This document shows positions 1 to 7,248 of a DNA stretch of 64,000 nt, one piece after another. The DNA lies in assembly GCA_029266495.1 (NCBI GenBank), contig JAQSWS010000018.1:26722-90721 (forward strand), read 5' to 3'. Under the pieces are notes generated by a model. The model was not told the DNA's origin and searched no databases. It worked only from the letters and a program-made list of their open reading frames with translations. Each line of letters opens with the position of its first letter. Positions within the stretch are counted from its first letter, which is position 1. A program made the position numbers and the translations under genes. The stretch comes from Rariglobus sp. Lineage in GTDB: Bacteria; Verrucomicrobiota; Verrucomicrobiia; Opitutales; Opitutaceae.

Positions 1-47
1 GTAATACCCTGATGACCACAACCTGTGGGGGGTTGACGTTGTATTGC

Positions 48-63
48 CCACAATCCCTTGTGG
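48..63. promoter_or_regulatory. NrdR-box-like palindrome upstream of nrdJ
   Basis: The sequence CCACAATCCCTTGTGG lies within a slightly longer inverted repeat (47-64). It agrees with the published NrdR box (aCaCwAtATaTwGtgt) at most arm positions; the central bases differ. A second, weaker palindrome with CCACA/TGTGG arms sits at 16-28, about three helical turns away centre to centre. NrdR repressors usually bind paired boxes before ribonucleotide reductase genes, which fits the gene that follows. Assignment is by motif resemblance and context only. Confidence 0.5.
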
Positions 64-74
64 GTTTGTGTTCT

Positions 75-120
75 CTCCGCAGCCGTCTTATCTTGGTGTA
101 ACCAAGGCCTGCGAACGGAG
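75..120 (+). other. Branched hairpin in the nrdJ leader
   Basis: In the leader, CTCC/GGAG (75-78 with 117-120) and GCAG/CTGC (79-82 with 109-112) close around a perfect 6-bp hairpin, CTTGGT-GTA-ACCAAG (92-106). It ends about 75 nt before the chosen ATG. I see no cobalamin-riboswitch consensus, although the enzyme uses adenosylcobalamin. The structure could affect translation or be incidental. Confidence 0.25.
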
Positions 121-195
121 GGCATAATTCGCTGGAAGTTGCCCTTGGCGGCTCCCTGCATCTGTTCCTCGCCCCTGCTTCACTCCCTTATTTTT

Positions 196-2709
196 ATGCC
201 CTTATCGTCCCATTCTTCCCCCTCTTCAGCACCCGCCACCCCCCGCCACGGTTCCCAGGTGCTGCAACGCAGCATTGCGCCGGCCGATCGTCTGGTGATC
301 AAGCGCGACGGATCCCGCGTCCGTTATGACCAAAACAAAATCACGCGTGCCGTTGCGCTGGCATTCCGTGAAGTCCATACGGAGGAGGCCGACAATCCCT
401 ACCGCGACGACATGCTTGCCTGCTTCGGGCTGGACAGCGACCGCTTCATCGAGGCGACGAAGATCGCCGGAGCCGTGTCCCAGATTCTTGAGCTCCACTA
501 CCGGCAGGGTCTGCATCCGACGATCGAGCAGGTGCAGGATGCGGTGGAAAAAGCCATCGCCGCCTCCGGCCACTGGGAGGTGGCCCGGGCTTACATGCTT
601 TATCGTGAACGCCGTGCGCTCACCCGTCTCGCCACTTACGCCGACAGTGGCCTGGCCGATTACATTGCGATGGCCAAATACTCGCGTCATCGCGCCGAGC
701 TGGGACGTCGCGAAACGTTTGCCGAGGGCGTCGAACGCGTGGCGGAGATGCACCTGGAGTTTTTCAGGCCCAAGCTGGCGACGCGCGTTCCCGCCACGTT
801 GCCCGCTCCGCTGGTCGCGCTGGCCGGTGAAACCGCGCCGCTGCTGGCGAAAGTCCTGTGCGGGCGTGAACTCTCCGACGTGGTCGAGGGTGTTTTCGCG
901 GATGTGACCGCCAAGCGTGTGCTGCCGAGCATGCGCTCGATGCAGTTCGGCGGCGAAGCCATCCTCAAGAACCACAGCCGCATGTTCAATTGCAGCTTCT
1001 CCAACGTCGACCGCGTGGAGTTTTTCCGGGAGTTTTTCTTTCTGCTCCTCAGCGGTTGCGGCGTCGGTTTCTCCGTGCAGAAGCACCATATCGCGCTGCT
1101 TCCCCCGTTGCCGACGCGCGCCTCCTCGCACGACCTGCCGGTGTGGCATTACCACATCGGGGACACGATCGAGGGCTGGGCCGATGCGCTGCACGCGCTG
1201 TTCCAGTCGTTCTACGAAGGCAAAAAAATCGAGTTCAACTACTCGTCGATCCGCCCGCGTGGAGCCCACCTGCGCACCTCCGGCGGCAAGGCCCCCGGGC
1301 ATCTTCCGCTCAAGCAGGCGCTCACCCGCATCGAGTCCCTCCTGGAGCAGGCGGCCGGGCGCGCCCTGCGCCCCATCGAAGTCTACGACATCAACATGTT
1401 CACGGCGAAGGCGGTATTGGCCGGGGGAATACGTCGCTCGGCCACGATCTGCCTTTTTTCGCCCGACGACGAGGAGATGATAGACGCGAAGACCGGCAAC
1501 TGGTTCGAGACGCATCCGCAGCGCTCCGCCTCGAACAACTCCGCCGTGCTTGCCCGCGACGATCGCAACGCCGAGCACTTCCGCCGGCTTTTCAAGGCGC
1601 AGAAGGAATTTGGCGAGCCCGGTTTCTTTTTCTGCGACCACCCCGAGGCGGGTTGCAACCCGTGCGCCGAGATCAACCTCCTGCCGGTCATCGACTGGGA
1701 GTTGTCCGGCGAGGAGCTGGGCAGGCTTTTTGCCTGGGGTTACAAGGGCGACCTGCCCGGCACCACGCGCCTCTCGGGTTTTCAGCATTGCAATCTCACG
1801 ACGATCAACGGGCGCGCCGCGACCACGCCGGAGCGTTTTTATGAGGCGTGTATTTCGGCCACGGTGATTGGCACGTTGCAGGCGGCCTACACCGACATGC
1901 CGTATCTCGGACCGGTGACCCGTCTCATCAACGAGCATGATGCGCTGCTGGGGGTTTCCATCTGCGGCTTCATGGACAACCCGAATGTGTTGTTCGATCC
2001 CGAGATCCTCCGCAAGGGGGCCGGCCTTTGCCGCGCGACCAACCGCCTCGTGGCGGAGACGATCGGAATCCGGCCCGCGGCGAAGCTCACGACCTGCAAA
2101 CCCGAGGGCACCGCGTCGCTGTTGCTCGACGCCGCCTCGGGCATTCACCCGCACCATGCGCGCCAGTATTTCCGCCGCGTGCAGGCCAACCGCAAGGAAC
2201 CTGTTTACGCCTTCTTCAAATCGATCAATCCGCAGATGACGGAGCCGTCCGTCTACAGTCCGCAGACCGACGACGTGATCACCTTTCCTATGAAGGCGGC
2301 GGATGGCGCGATCCTGCGCAAGGACCTGAATGCGCTCCAGTTTCTCCAGCTCGTGATGCTGGTGCAGCAATCGTGGGTGATTCCCGGCGGCGACCCCGAA
2401 TCGCGGTCGGCGGGGTTGCATCACAATGTGTCCAACACCTGCACGGTGCGTCCCGACGAATGGGAGGCGGTGGCTGATTTTATCTGGTCGAACCGTGCGC
2501 TCTTCACCGGCGTGTCGCTGCTTCAGGATGCGGGAGACAAGGCTTACATGCAGGCGCCCCGCGAGGAGGTCATGACCGAGGGCGACATCGCCAGGTGGAA
2601 CGCCCTGCGCCCGCGGCATGTGGATTACACGAAGCTCCGCGAGCACAGCGACGAGACCAGCTTGAAGGACATCGTCGCCTGCGCCGGCGGTGCGTGCGAA
2701 CTCACGTGA
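196..2709 (+). CDS. nrdJ: Adenosylcobalamin-dependent (class II) ribonucleotide reductase
   Basis: Reduces ribonucleotides to deoxyribonucleotides with an adenosylcobalamin-derived radical; cytoplasmic. The resemblance is to the monomeric RTPR-type enzyme (Lactobacillus leichmannii) with an added N-terminal ATP-cone, roughly residues 30-125. Visible active-site features are FNCSFSNV (first redox Cys), CNPCAEI (thiyl Cys and catalytic Glu), HCNLTTIN (second redox Cys) and the swinging-tail pair CAGGAC at the extreme C-terminus. The protein is 837 aa from ATG 196. An in-frame ATG at 58 would add 46 residues without family character and would place the start inside the NrdR-like palindrome, so the later start is preferred. 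Substrate phosphorylation level (NTP or NDP) is inferred from family resemblance only. Confidence 0.93.
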   Translation: MPLSSHSSPSSAPATPRHGSQVLQRSIAPADRLVIKRDGSRVRYDQNKITRAVALAFREVHTEEADNPYRDDMLACFGLDSDRFIEATKIAGAVSQILELHYRQGLHPTIEQVQDAVEKAIAASGHWEVARAYMLYRERRALTRLATYADSGLADYIAMAKYSRHRAELGRRETFAEGVERVAEMHLEFFRPKLATRVPATLPAPLVALAGETAPLLAKVLCGRELSDVVEGVFADVTAKRVLPSMRSMQFGGEAILKNHSRMFNCSFSNVDRVEFFREFFFLLLSGCGVGFSVQKHHIALLPPLPTRASSHDLPVWHYHIGDTIEGWADALHALFQSFYEGKKIEFNYSSIRPRGAHLRTSGGKAPGHLPLKQALTRIESLLEQAAGRALRPIEVYDINMFTAKAVLAGGIRRSATICLFSPDDEEMIDAKTGNWFETHPQRSASNNSAVLARDDRNAEHFRRLFKAQKEFGEPGFFFCDHPEAGCNPCAEINLLPVIDWELSGEELGRLFAWGYKGDLPGTTRLSGFQHCNLTTINGRAATTPERFYEACISATVIGTLQAAYTDMPYLGPVTRLINEHDALLGVSICGFMDNPNVLFDPEILRKGAGLCRATNRLVAETIGIRPAAKLTTCKPEGTASLLLDAASGIHPHHARQYFRRVQANRKEPVYAFFKSINPQMTEPSVYSPQTDDVITFPMKAADGAILRKDLNALQFLQLVMLVQQSWVIPGGDPESRSAGLHHNVSNTCTVRPDEWEAVADFIWSNRALFTGVSLLQDAGDKAYMQAPREEVMTEGDIARWNALRPRHVDYTKLREHSDETSLKDIVACAGGACELT

Positions 2710-2743
2710 GCCGCAAGCCTCGCGGATTCTGCACCTGTCGGGA

Positions 2744-3595
2744 TCAGTAGGCTTTTTCGATCGTCTCGAAGCCGTTGCCCAGGACGATGACGCGCCTGGT
2801 TTCATCGATCGCGATGAAGCGCAGGCGGCGCTTCATGTCGACGGTGCCTCCGATGTAGATCATGACCCCGTCGACCATGATGCGCGGGTTTTTTCCCCCG
2901 AGCACGCCGCTGATGTGCAGTTCGTCGATGACCAGGCCGGTGAGCCGTTCGAGCCTGACCTGTGGTTTCGGTTTGGGAGCGGGGAGCGCCGGCGGGGGCG
3001 GGAGCGGGGCCAGTGGGGGCGCATCCGGCAGGGCGGCGCCGAGCGGTTCCCCGATGATCGCGTTGAGATGGTCGACGTTGGCGTTGCTCTTGGCGACCAC
3101 GTCCCGGGTCTGTTGAAGAATTTTGACGCTGGTGGGAACGTCCTTGGACGGGACCGCCTTCATGCTGCCTGGACGCGCCATTTCCATCAGAAACGGATAC
3201 GCGCTTTTCACCGAAAAATAGGCGCAGGCCAGGACGATGACCGCGGCGATGCACACTTTGAAGAAGCGGACAAAAGTGGGCACGGACAACGGCTGCGACG
3301 GGCGTGCCGGTGCGGGCGCGGGCACCACCGCAGGTGCGACGAAGGGTGGCGTGGTGGCTTGGGCGGCCGGTGCTTGCGGGGCCGCGGGTTGCGCCGGGAG
3401 CAGCCAGGGAGGCAGCGAGGCGGCGGGTTGCGGCGGGGAAGATGACGGCGGGGAGGCACCCGCTGGAGTTGCGCCGACAGTGGGGGAAGAGGCCGCCGGC
3501 GGCGTGGACGGGTGAAACGAAAGCGGACGTAATTGTGCCTCGCGGGCTTTTTGCTCGAGCACCTGCCGGCGGATTTCTTCGACGGTTAAAGCCAT
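2744..3595 (-). CDS. Single-pass membrane protein, Pro/Ala-rich, possible GspC/PilP-like C-terminal domain
   Basis: Not firmly recognised; 283 aa. An N-terminal amphipathic stretch (MALTVEEIRRQVLEQ) is followed by a Pro/Ala/Ser-rich cytoplasmic linker to about residue 105. One transmembrane helix (about 107-127, FFKVCIAAVIVLACAYFSV) comes next, then a second proline-rich spacer and a compact C-terminal domain (about 217-283, LTGLVIDELHISGVLGG...). That domain, with its 'small beta barrel, pending mature ligand' look, resembles the homology region of type II secretion GspC or pilus PilP; this is inference at low confidence. The bitopic layout with a periplasmic C-terminus is directly visible. 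Start 3595 is chosen over 3655 because the upstream 20 residues look untranslated. Convergent with nrdJ, with no obvious partner gene. Confidence 0.6.
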   Translation of the reverse strand: MALTVEEIRRQVLEQKAREAQLRPLSFHPSTPPAASSPTVGATPAGASPPSSSPPQPAASLPPWLLPAQPAAPQAPAAQATTPPFVAPAVVPAPAPARPSQPLSVPTFVRFFKVCIAAVIVLACAYFSVKSAYPFLMEMARPGSMKAVPSKDVPTSVKILQQTRDVVAKSNANVDHLNAIIGEPLGAALPDAPPLAPLPPPPALPAPKPKPQVRLERLTGLVIDELHISGVLGGKNPRIMVDGVMIYIGGTVDMKRRLRFIAIDETRRVIVLGNGFETIEKAY

Positions 3596-3734
3596 GAGAT
3601 CGCGACCATTCGTAAAAAAAGTTTCAAAAAACTGAAACCAAGGCACGAGCCTCATGGCAAGCTTATGTCGCTAGTGGAATAGGCCAATACATTGATTTTT
3701 CTGGAAAATGGATGACGGCGTCAGCAGGACGCGC

Positions 3735-3764
3735 AAAAAAACCGCGTCTTTGATGAGACGCGGT
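3735..3764 (-). terminator. Rho-independent terminator of the Cys-rich gene
   Basis: Perfect 9-bp stem ACCGCGTCT/AGACGCGGT (3741-3749 with 3756-3764) with a 6-nt loop. On the minus strand it is followed directly by a run of T (3735-3740). It lies just downstream of the small secreted Cys-rich gene. Confidence 0.85.
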
Positions 3765-3790
3765 CGGGGCGGTGAAAATGGCGGGGGCTA

Positions 3791-4027
3791 TCAGGTGGCC
3801 TTGTCGGGTTTCGGGGCGTTTTTGCCGCCGCATTTTTCGCAGTTCTTGTCGTCTTTGGCCGCGGTGGCGCAGCAGCCATGCGGGCAGGCCTTGCCGGCTT
3901 CGGCGTTCTTTTTGCAGCACGCGGCGGGTTCGCCGGCGAGAGCAGGCTTGGGGTCTTCGGCGCGGGCGAGGTTTGAAAACGCGAAGGCGGCAACGAGCAG
4001 GGCGAGGGGGAGACGCAGGGATTTCAT
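3791..4027 (-). CDS. Small secreted cysteine-rich protein
   Basis: 78 aa. A clear Sec signal peptide (MKSLRLPLALLVAAFAFSNLARA, cleavage after ARA) leaves a mature peptide of about 55 residues with seven cysteines. These lie in the clusters ACCKK, ACPHGCC and NCEKCGGK, among many Lys residues. The CC, CPHGCC and CxxC spacing suggests metal binding or disulfides in the envelope; no family was recognised. It has its own terminator and is divergent from rlmM, so it is probably monocistronic. The signal peptide, composition and terminator make it a real gene; its function is unknown. Confidence 0.75.
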   Translation of the reverse strand: MKSLRLPLALLVAAFAFSNLARAEDPKPALAGEPAACCKKNAEAGKACPHGCCATAAKDDKNCEKCGGKNAPKPDKAT

Positions 4028-4170
4028 GGGGTGATAATGAGGTTACGTGGCGATGAGAGCCGGGGAGGAATAAAGCACGGTCACCGGCCCTGCTCAAGTC
4101 GTGATCGCAATTGGGCTGCGGATGAAAATACCTCGCCGGACTGAAACGCGAACGGCACGCTCCGGCCCCA

Positions 4171-5196
4171 ATGATTTTTACCTGCCAACCAGGGTTTGTG
4201 GATTTGCTTGCGGGCGAGTTGAGTGCGCTTGGCTGCGCGCCGGTGGAGCAGGGGCCGGGCTGGGTGAGGGCGGAGGGGAAACTTGAGGGAGGAAACCAGA
4301 CCTCTGAAGGCGGACTGCCGGATTTGTGCTTTCCGCAGATGACACTGCTTGATCCGGTCGAGATTTCGGCGGACTCGGTCAACGCGCTGGCGGCGAAGAT
4401 CACCGAGCAATTTCTCGCGAGCGCCAAAACCGAACGTTTTGAAGGCGCGTGGCCGTGCCTTTTCGAAGAGGCCGCCGAGCTCGACGGGCTCGGGCGCCGG
4501 GTCAAGGGTGTGGAAAAGATGGTTCACGAGAACCTCAAGAAGCGCATGTCTCGCGTGGCAAAGCTCGCGGTCGCGGACAAACCGCGCGGCGTCGCCCGGC
4601 TGCGCGGGTTGTATGTGTTTTTCGTGGATTTCAAACGGGCCTTCGTCTCGCGCGAGGCGATTTTCGGCGGTCAACGCCGCATGGCCGATGACGAGCAGGC
4701 TCCGTCGCGTTCCTATCTGAAAATCGAGGAGGCCTACATCGTGCTCGGGCGTGAACCGGCCTTTGAGGAAACCGTGGCGGATCTCGGCGCGGCGCCGGGC
4801 GGGTGGAGTTACAGCGCATCGAAGCGCGGGGCGAAGGTCGTCGCGGTGGACAACGGTCCGCTCAAGGGGGGCGCGTATAACAATTACAAGATCGAGCACC
4901 GCATGGAGGACGCGTTTACGTTTCGTCCCGCGCCGGACCAGGTGTTCGACTGGATGTTCTGCGACCTGGTTGAGGAGCCGCACCACGTCATGGAAAACTT
5001 GATACAACCATGGCTGGAGAACAAGTGGTGCCGCCATTTTGTGATCATTCTGAAATTCGGCCGGGTGGATCCGCTTGCGTTGTTACGCGACGTCCGGGCG
5101 CCGGAGTCGGTGTTCTCGCGTTGTGCGACGAACGTCCGCGTGCGGCATCTTTACCACGATCGCGAGGAGTTCACGATCGTCGGCGAGGTGCGGTGA
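4171..5196 (+). CDS. rlmM: 23S rRNA 2'-O-ribose methyltransferase RlmM
   Basis: Methylates the ribose of C2498 (E. coli numbering) of 23S rRNA using SAM. The 341-aa protein has the RlmM plan: an N-terminal THUMP-like half (FTCQPGFVDLLAGEL, compare the E. coli 'CRPGF' start), then a Rossmann FtsJ-like methyltransferase. Recognisable motifs are the SAM loop VADLGAAPGGWSYSASKRG, the acidic end of strand 2 (AVDNGPL), FDWMFCDLVEEP, the lysine in FVIILKFG and LYHDREEFT near the end. These supply the K-D-K-E type catalytic tetrad of the family. Length and motif order match the family. Divergent from the Cys-rich gene. Confidence 0.93.
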   Translation: MIFTCQPGFVDLLAGELSALGCAPVEQGPGWVRAEGKLEGGNQTSEGGLPDLCFPQMTLLDPVEISADSVNALAAKITEQFLASAKTERFEGAWPCLFEEAAELDGLGRRVKGVEKMVHENLKKRMSRVAKLAVADKPRGVARLRGLYVFFVDFKRAFVSREAIFGGQRRMADDEQAPSRSYLKIEEAYIVLGREPAFEETVADLGAAPGGWSYSASKRGAKVVAVDNGPLKGGAYNNYKIEHRMEDAFTFRPAPDQVFDWMFCDLVEEPHHVMENLIQPWLENKWCRHFVIILKFGRVDPLALLRDVRAPESVFSRCATNVRVRHLYHDREEFTIVGEVR

Positions 5197-5203
5197 ACCG
5201 GCC

Positions 5204-6049
5204 TCACCTGGCGGGCTGAAGCTGTTCCCAGGCGAGTGCCTGCAACTTTTTGCTGTCTTCTGCGGAGAGTTTGAGGCGCCGGGCGACGGCATTGTCCGCG
5301 GGCAGGGTGCGGGGATCGGCATCGTAGATGCGACCGTAGAAGAGGAGTGCGGAGAGATAGGCTCCGAGCGCGCTTTGGTGATAGTTATCCTGGCCCCAAA
5401 TGGAGAGCGGGCCTTCGGACTCGGGCGTGGCGGGATTGTCGGCCAGGCCTTGTTTCACGGCGGCGAGAAAGGTGTCGCCCACGGGCACCCAGCCTTGCAC
5501 CGAGAAGTCACGCGCGGCCTCGCTGTAGGCCCGGCGCAGGCCGGCTTGCATCTCCTCGATCGAGGCGAAGCGACCCTTGGTCACGAGATCGGGGCGCGCC
5601 CAGGTTTCGTAGAGCCAGATCTTCACGGACGGGTTTTGCGCGACGAACAAGGCTTTCAGTTTTTCGACGTGGGCGCGGAAGGAGTCGTGGGAGGCGGTGC
5701 CGCCGTCGGCGGCGGGCAGGGGACCGGTGCTGTAGTCCTGGAGAACGACGATGTCCCAGGGTTTTTCGATCAGCTCGCGCTTGTTTTCATAATGAAACTG
5801 CAGCGTTTTTCCGCCGACGGTTTCCATCGTGACGGACGGGGATTTTCCGCCCGCGGCGGCAAGTGCCTGGAAGAGCGCGGGGACGCCGCCAGCCGGGTCT
5901 TTGTTCAGTTCGACGGCCTCGCCGACGCCCACGTTGCGAGGGACGAATGTGAAACTGTTGCCAACGAAGAGAACCGACTGGGCTTGGAGGCCCGCGGCGA
6001 AGATGCAGGCAAGGATCGCCGGCAGGCGAAGGGCGCGAAGGGGAGACAT
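5204..6049 (-). CDS. Secreted SGNH-fold hydrolase/esterase
   Basis: 281 aa with a signal peptide (MSPLRALRLPAILACIFAAGLQAQ). The catalytic serine block is VLFVGNSFTF directly after the signal peptide (block I, GNS in place of GDS). The C-terminal catalytic pair is in DNYHQSALGAYLSALLFYG (DxxH). The region around ENKRELIEKPWDIVVLQDYS looks like the family's block II/III core. It probably removes acyl groups from oligosaccharides in the periplasm or outside; the substrate is inferred from the adjacent xyloglucan operon. It lies 88 nt downstream of the LacI gene on the same strand and may be co-transcribed with it. Confidence 0.8.
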   Translation of the reverse strand: MSPLRALRLPAILACIFAAGLQAQSVLFVGNSFTFVPRNVGVGEAVELNKDPAGGVPALFQALAAAGGKSPSVTMETVGGKTLQFHYENKRELIEKPWDIVVLQDYSTGPLPAADGGTASHDSFRAHVEKLKALFVAQNPSVKIWLYETWARPDLVTKGRFASIEEMQAGLRRAYSEAARDFSVQGWVPVGDTFLAAVKQGLADNPATPESEGPLSIWGQDNYHQSALGAYLSALLFYGRIYDADPRTLPADNAVARRLKLSAEDSKKLQALAWEQLQPAR

Positions 6050-6137
6050 GGCGGGGATTGTCAGCGGATCACGACGGTTGCGGAAACTCTTTTCGGGCGG
6101 TTCAGGATGGAAACGAAATCGTCGCGGTGCCGGTTGT

Positions 6138-7151
6138 TTATGGTGACGACCACGAACTGGCCACCAATACGCGTTTAGGCAGGGCGGGGAGGCCGCGTTC
6201 GTTGCGGTGGATCTGGCCGATGATCAGGTCGATCGCGGCGGCGCCGACCTGCGCGGGGTTTTGGTTGATTTGAAATGTGTATCCCAGCTTTGGCTTGGCG
6301 AGGTTGAGCTCGACATAGGAGACCTCCGGCGGACGAAAACCGTCCTCGTAGGCCCACTCCAGGAAGCATCTGCTGTTGGTGATGATGCCGTCGGGTTTGG
6401 CGCGCTTCAGCCAGAGGAGGAAATGGGATTTCTCCCATTTTTCGAAACAGTAGGCGTCCATGCGCTCCGCAGGCGGTTTCAGCTGCTGCCAGCAGGTGAA
6501 GGCTCCCAGCCATTGCGGGGCGATGGTGGTGACTTCTTCCGGGCGAGCGCAGAAGACAATACGCCGGCGGCCCTGCGCCTCGAGTTGTTGCAGCGCCAAT
6601 TGCATGCCGTGGAAGTAATCGGGCGAGGCGCGGTGCATGTCGGGTTTGCTCAGAGTGTAGTCGATGGTGGCACACACCAGGTTTTCCCAGCGGATCTTGC
6701 TCAGGTCGCAGCCGTCGGGCACGGGCAGCACCAGCAGGCTGGTGATACCGCGTGCTTGCAGGACGCCGTTGAGGCGTTCCACCGAACCATTGAGGTCGCT
6801 CAAGCGGAAGACTTCCTCCTTGTATCCCAACGACTGTGCGCGCTGGGCGGCACCGGCCAGGTAATAGCGCGTGTAATTGCGCCTGCCTGAGGGGGTGCAA
6901 TCAAGGAAGGCGATGACCGCGCCCTGCGGGGAGCGCCGGTAGCCGCGCACCTGGGCGGTGAAGGCGGAGACAAAGGGGTTTGGCCGGTATCCCAGCTTTT
7001 GGGCGATCGCCGTGATGCGTTCGCGCTCGGCCTTGGAAACCTGCGAATTGTTGCTCAATGCGCGCGACACGGTGGACTGCGCGACTCCGGCCTGGAGGGC
7101 GACGTCGCGTGTCGTCACCGGACGTGAAGAGGGCGTTTTTTTCTGGGGCAT
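6138..7151 (-). CDS. LacI-family transcriptional regulator of the xyloglucan locus
   Basis: 337 aa. The N-terminal LacI helix-turn-helix (TTRDVALQAGVAQSTVSRALS) and hinge helix region (KLGYRPNPFVSAF) are followed by a periplasmic-binding-protein-like effector domain to the C-terminus (for example GITSLLVLPVPDG, ARPEEVTTIAPQW). It is divergent from the GH116 operon, and a palindrome CGCATCAATATGCG lies in the 97-bp gap. The same 14-mer, with at most one change, recurs before the PEP-CTERM gene and the nucleoside hydrolase, so these are proposed targets of this repressor. The effector is probably a sugar released from the polysaccharide; it cannot be read from sequence. Confidence 0.93.
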   Translation of the reverse strand: MPQKKTPSSRPVTTRDVALQAGVAQSTVSRALSNNSQVSKAERERITAIAQKLGYRPNPFVSAFTAQVRGYRRSPQGAVIAFLDCTPSGRRNYTRYYLAGAAQRAQSLGYKEEVFRLSDLNGSVERLNGVLQARGITSLLVLPVPDGCDLSKIRWENLVCATIDYTLSKPDMHRASPDYFHGMQLALQQLEAQGRRRIVFCARPEEVTTIAPQWLGAFTCWQQLKPPAERMDAYCFEKWEKSHFLLWLKRAKPDGIITNSRCFLEWAYEDGFRPPEVSYVELNLAKPKLGYTFQINQNPAQVGAAAIDLIIGQIHRNERGLPALPKRVLVASSWSSP

Positions 7152-7194
7152 GCCGTCGATGAGCGTCGATGCAACGCACGAATGTCAATACGTC

Positions 7195-7208
7195 CGCATC
7201 AATATGCG
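7195..7208. promoter_or_regulatory. Operator site 1, CGCATCAATATGCG, lacI/GH116 divergent promoter
   Basis: Perfect 5-bp arms CGCAT/ATGCG around CAAT. It is located 41 bp before the GH116 ATG and 44 bp before the LacI ATG, a position suited to repress both. It is one of four copies in the window, all intergenic. Confidence 0.7.
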
Positions 7209-7248
7209 ATGAGTCGGTCTAGGCGGTGCGGTTTGCATCGGGTATGCC

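Noticed and set aside
226..2805. Long minus-strand open frame antisense to nrdJ
   Set aside because: It mirrors the nrdJ codons in high-GC DNA, and the product is low-complexity His/Arg/Gly-rich without family motifs.
7230..7245. GCATCGGGTATGC as a fifth LacI operator before GH116
   Set aside because: The outer arms match, but the spacer is one base longer and the centre differs, so helical phasing would not suit the same repressor.
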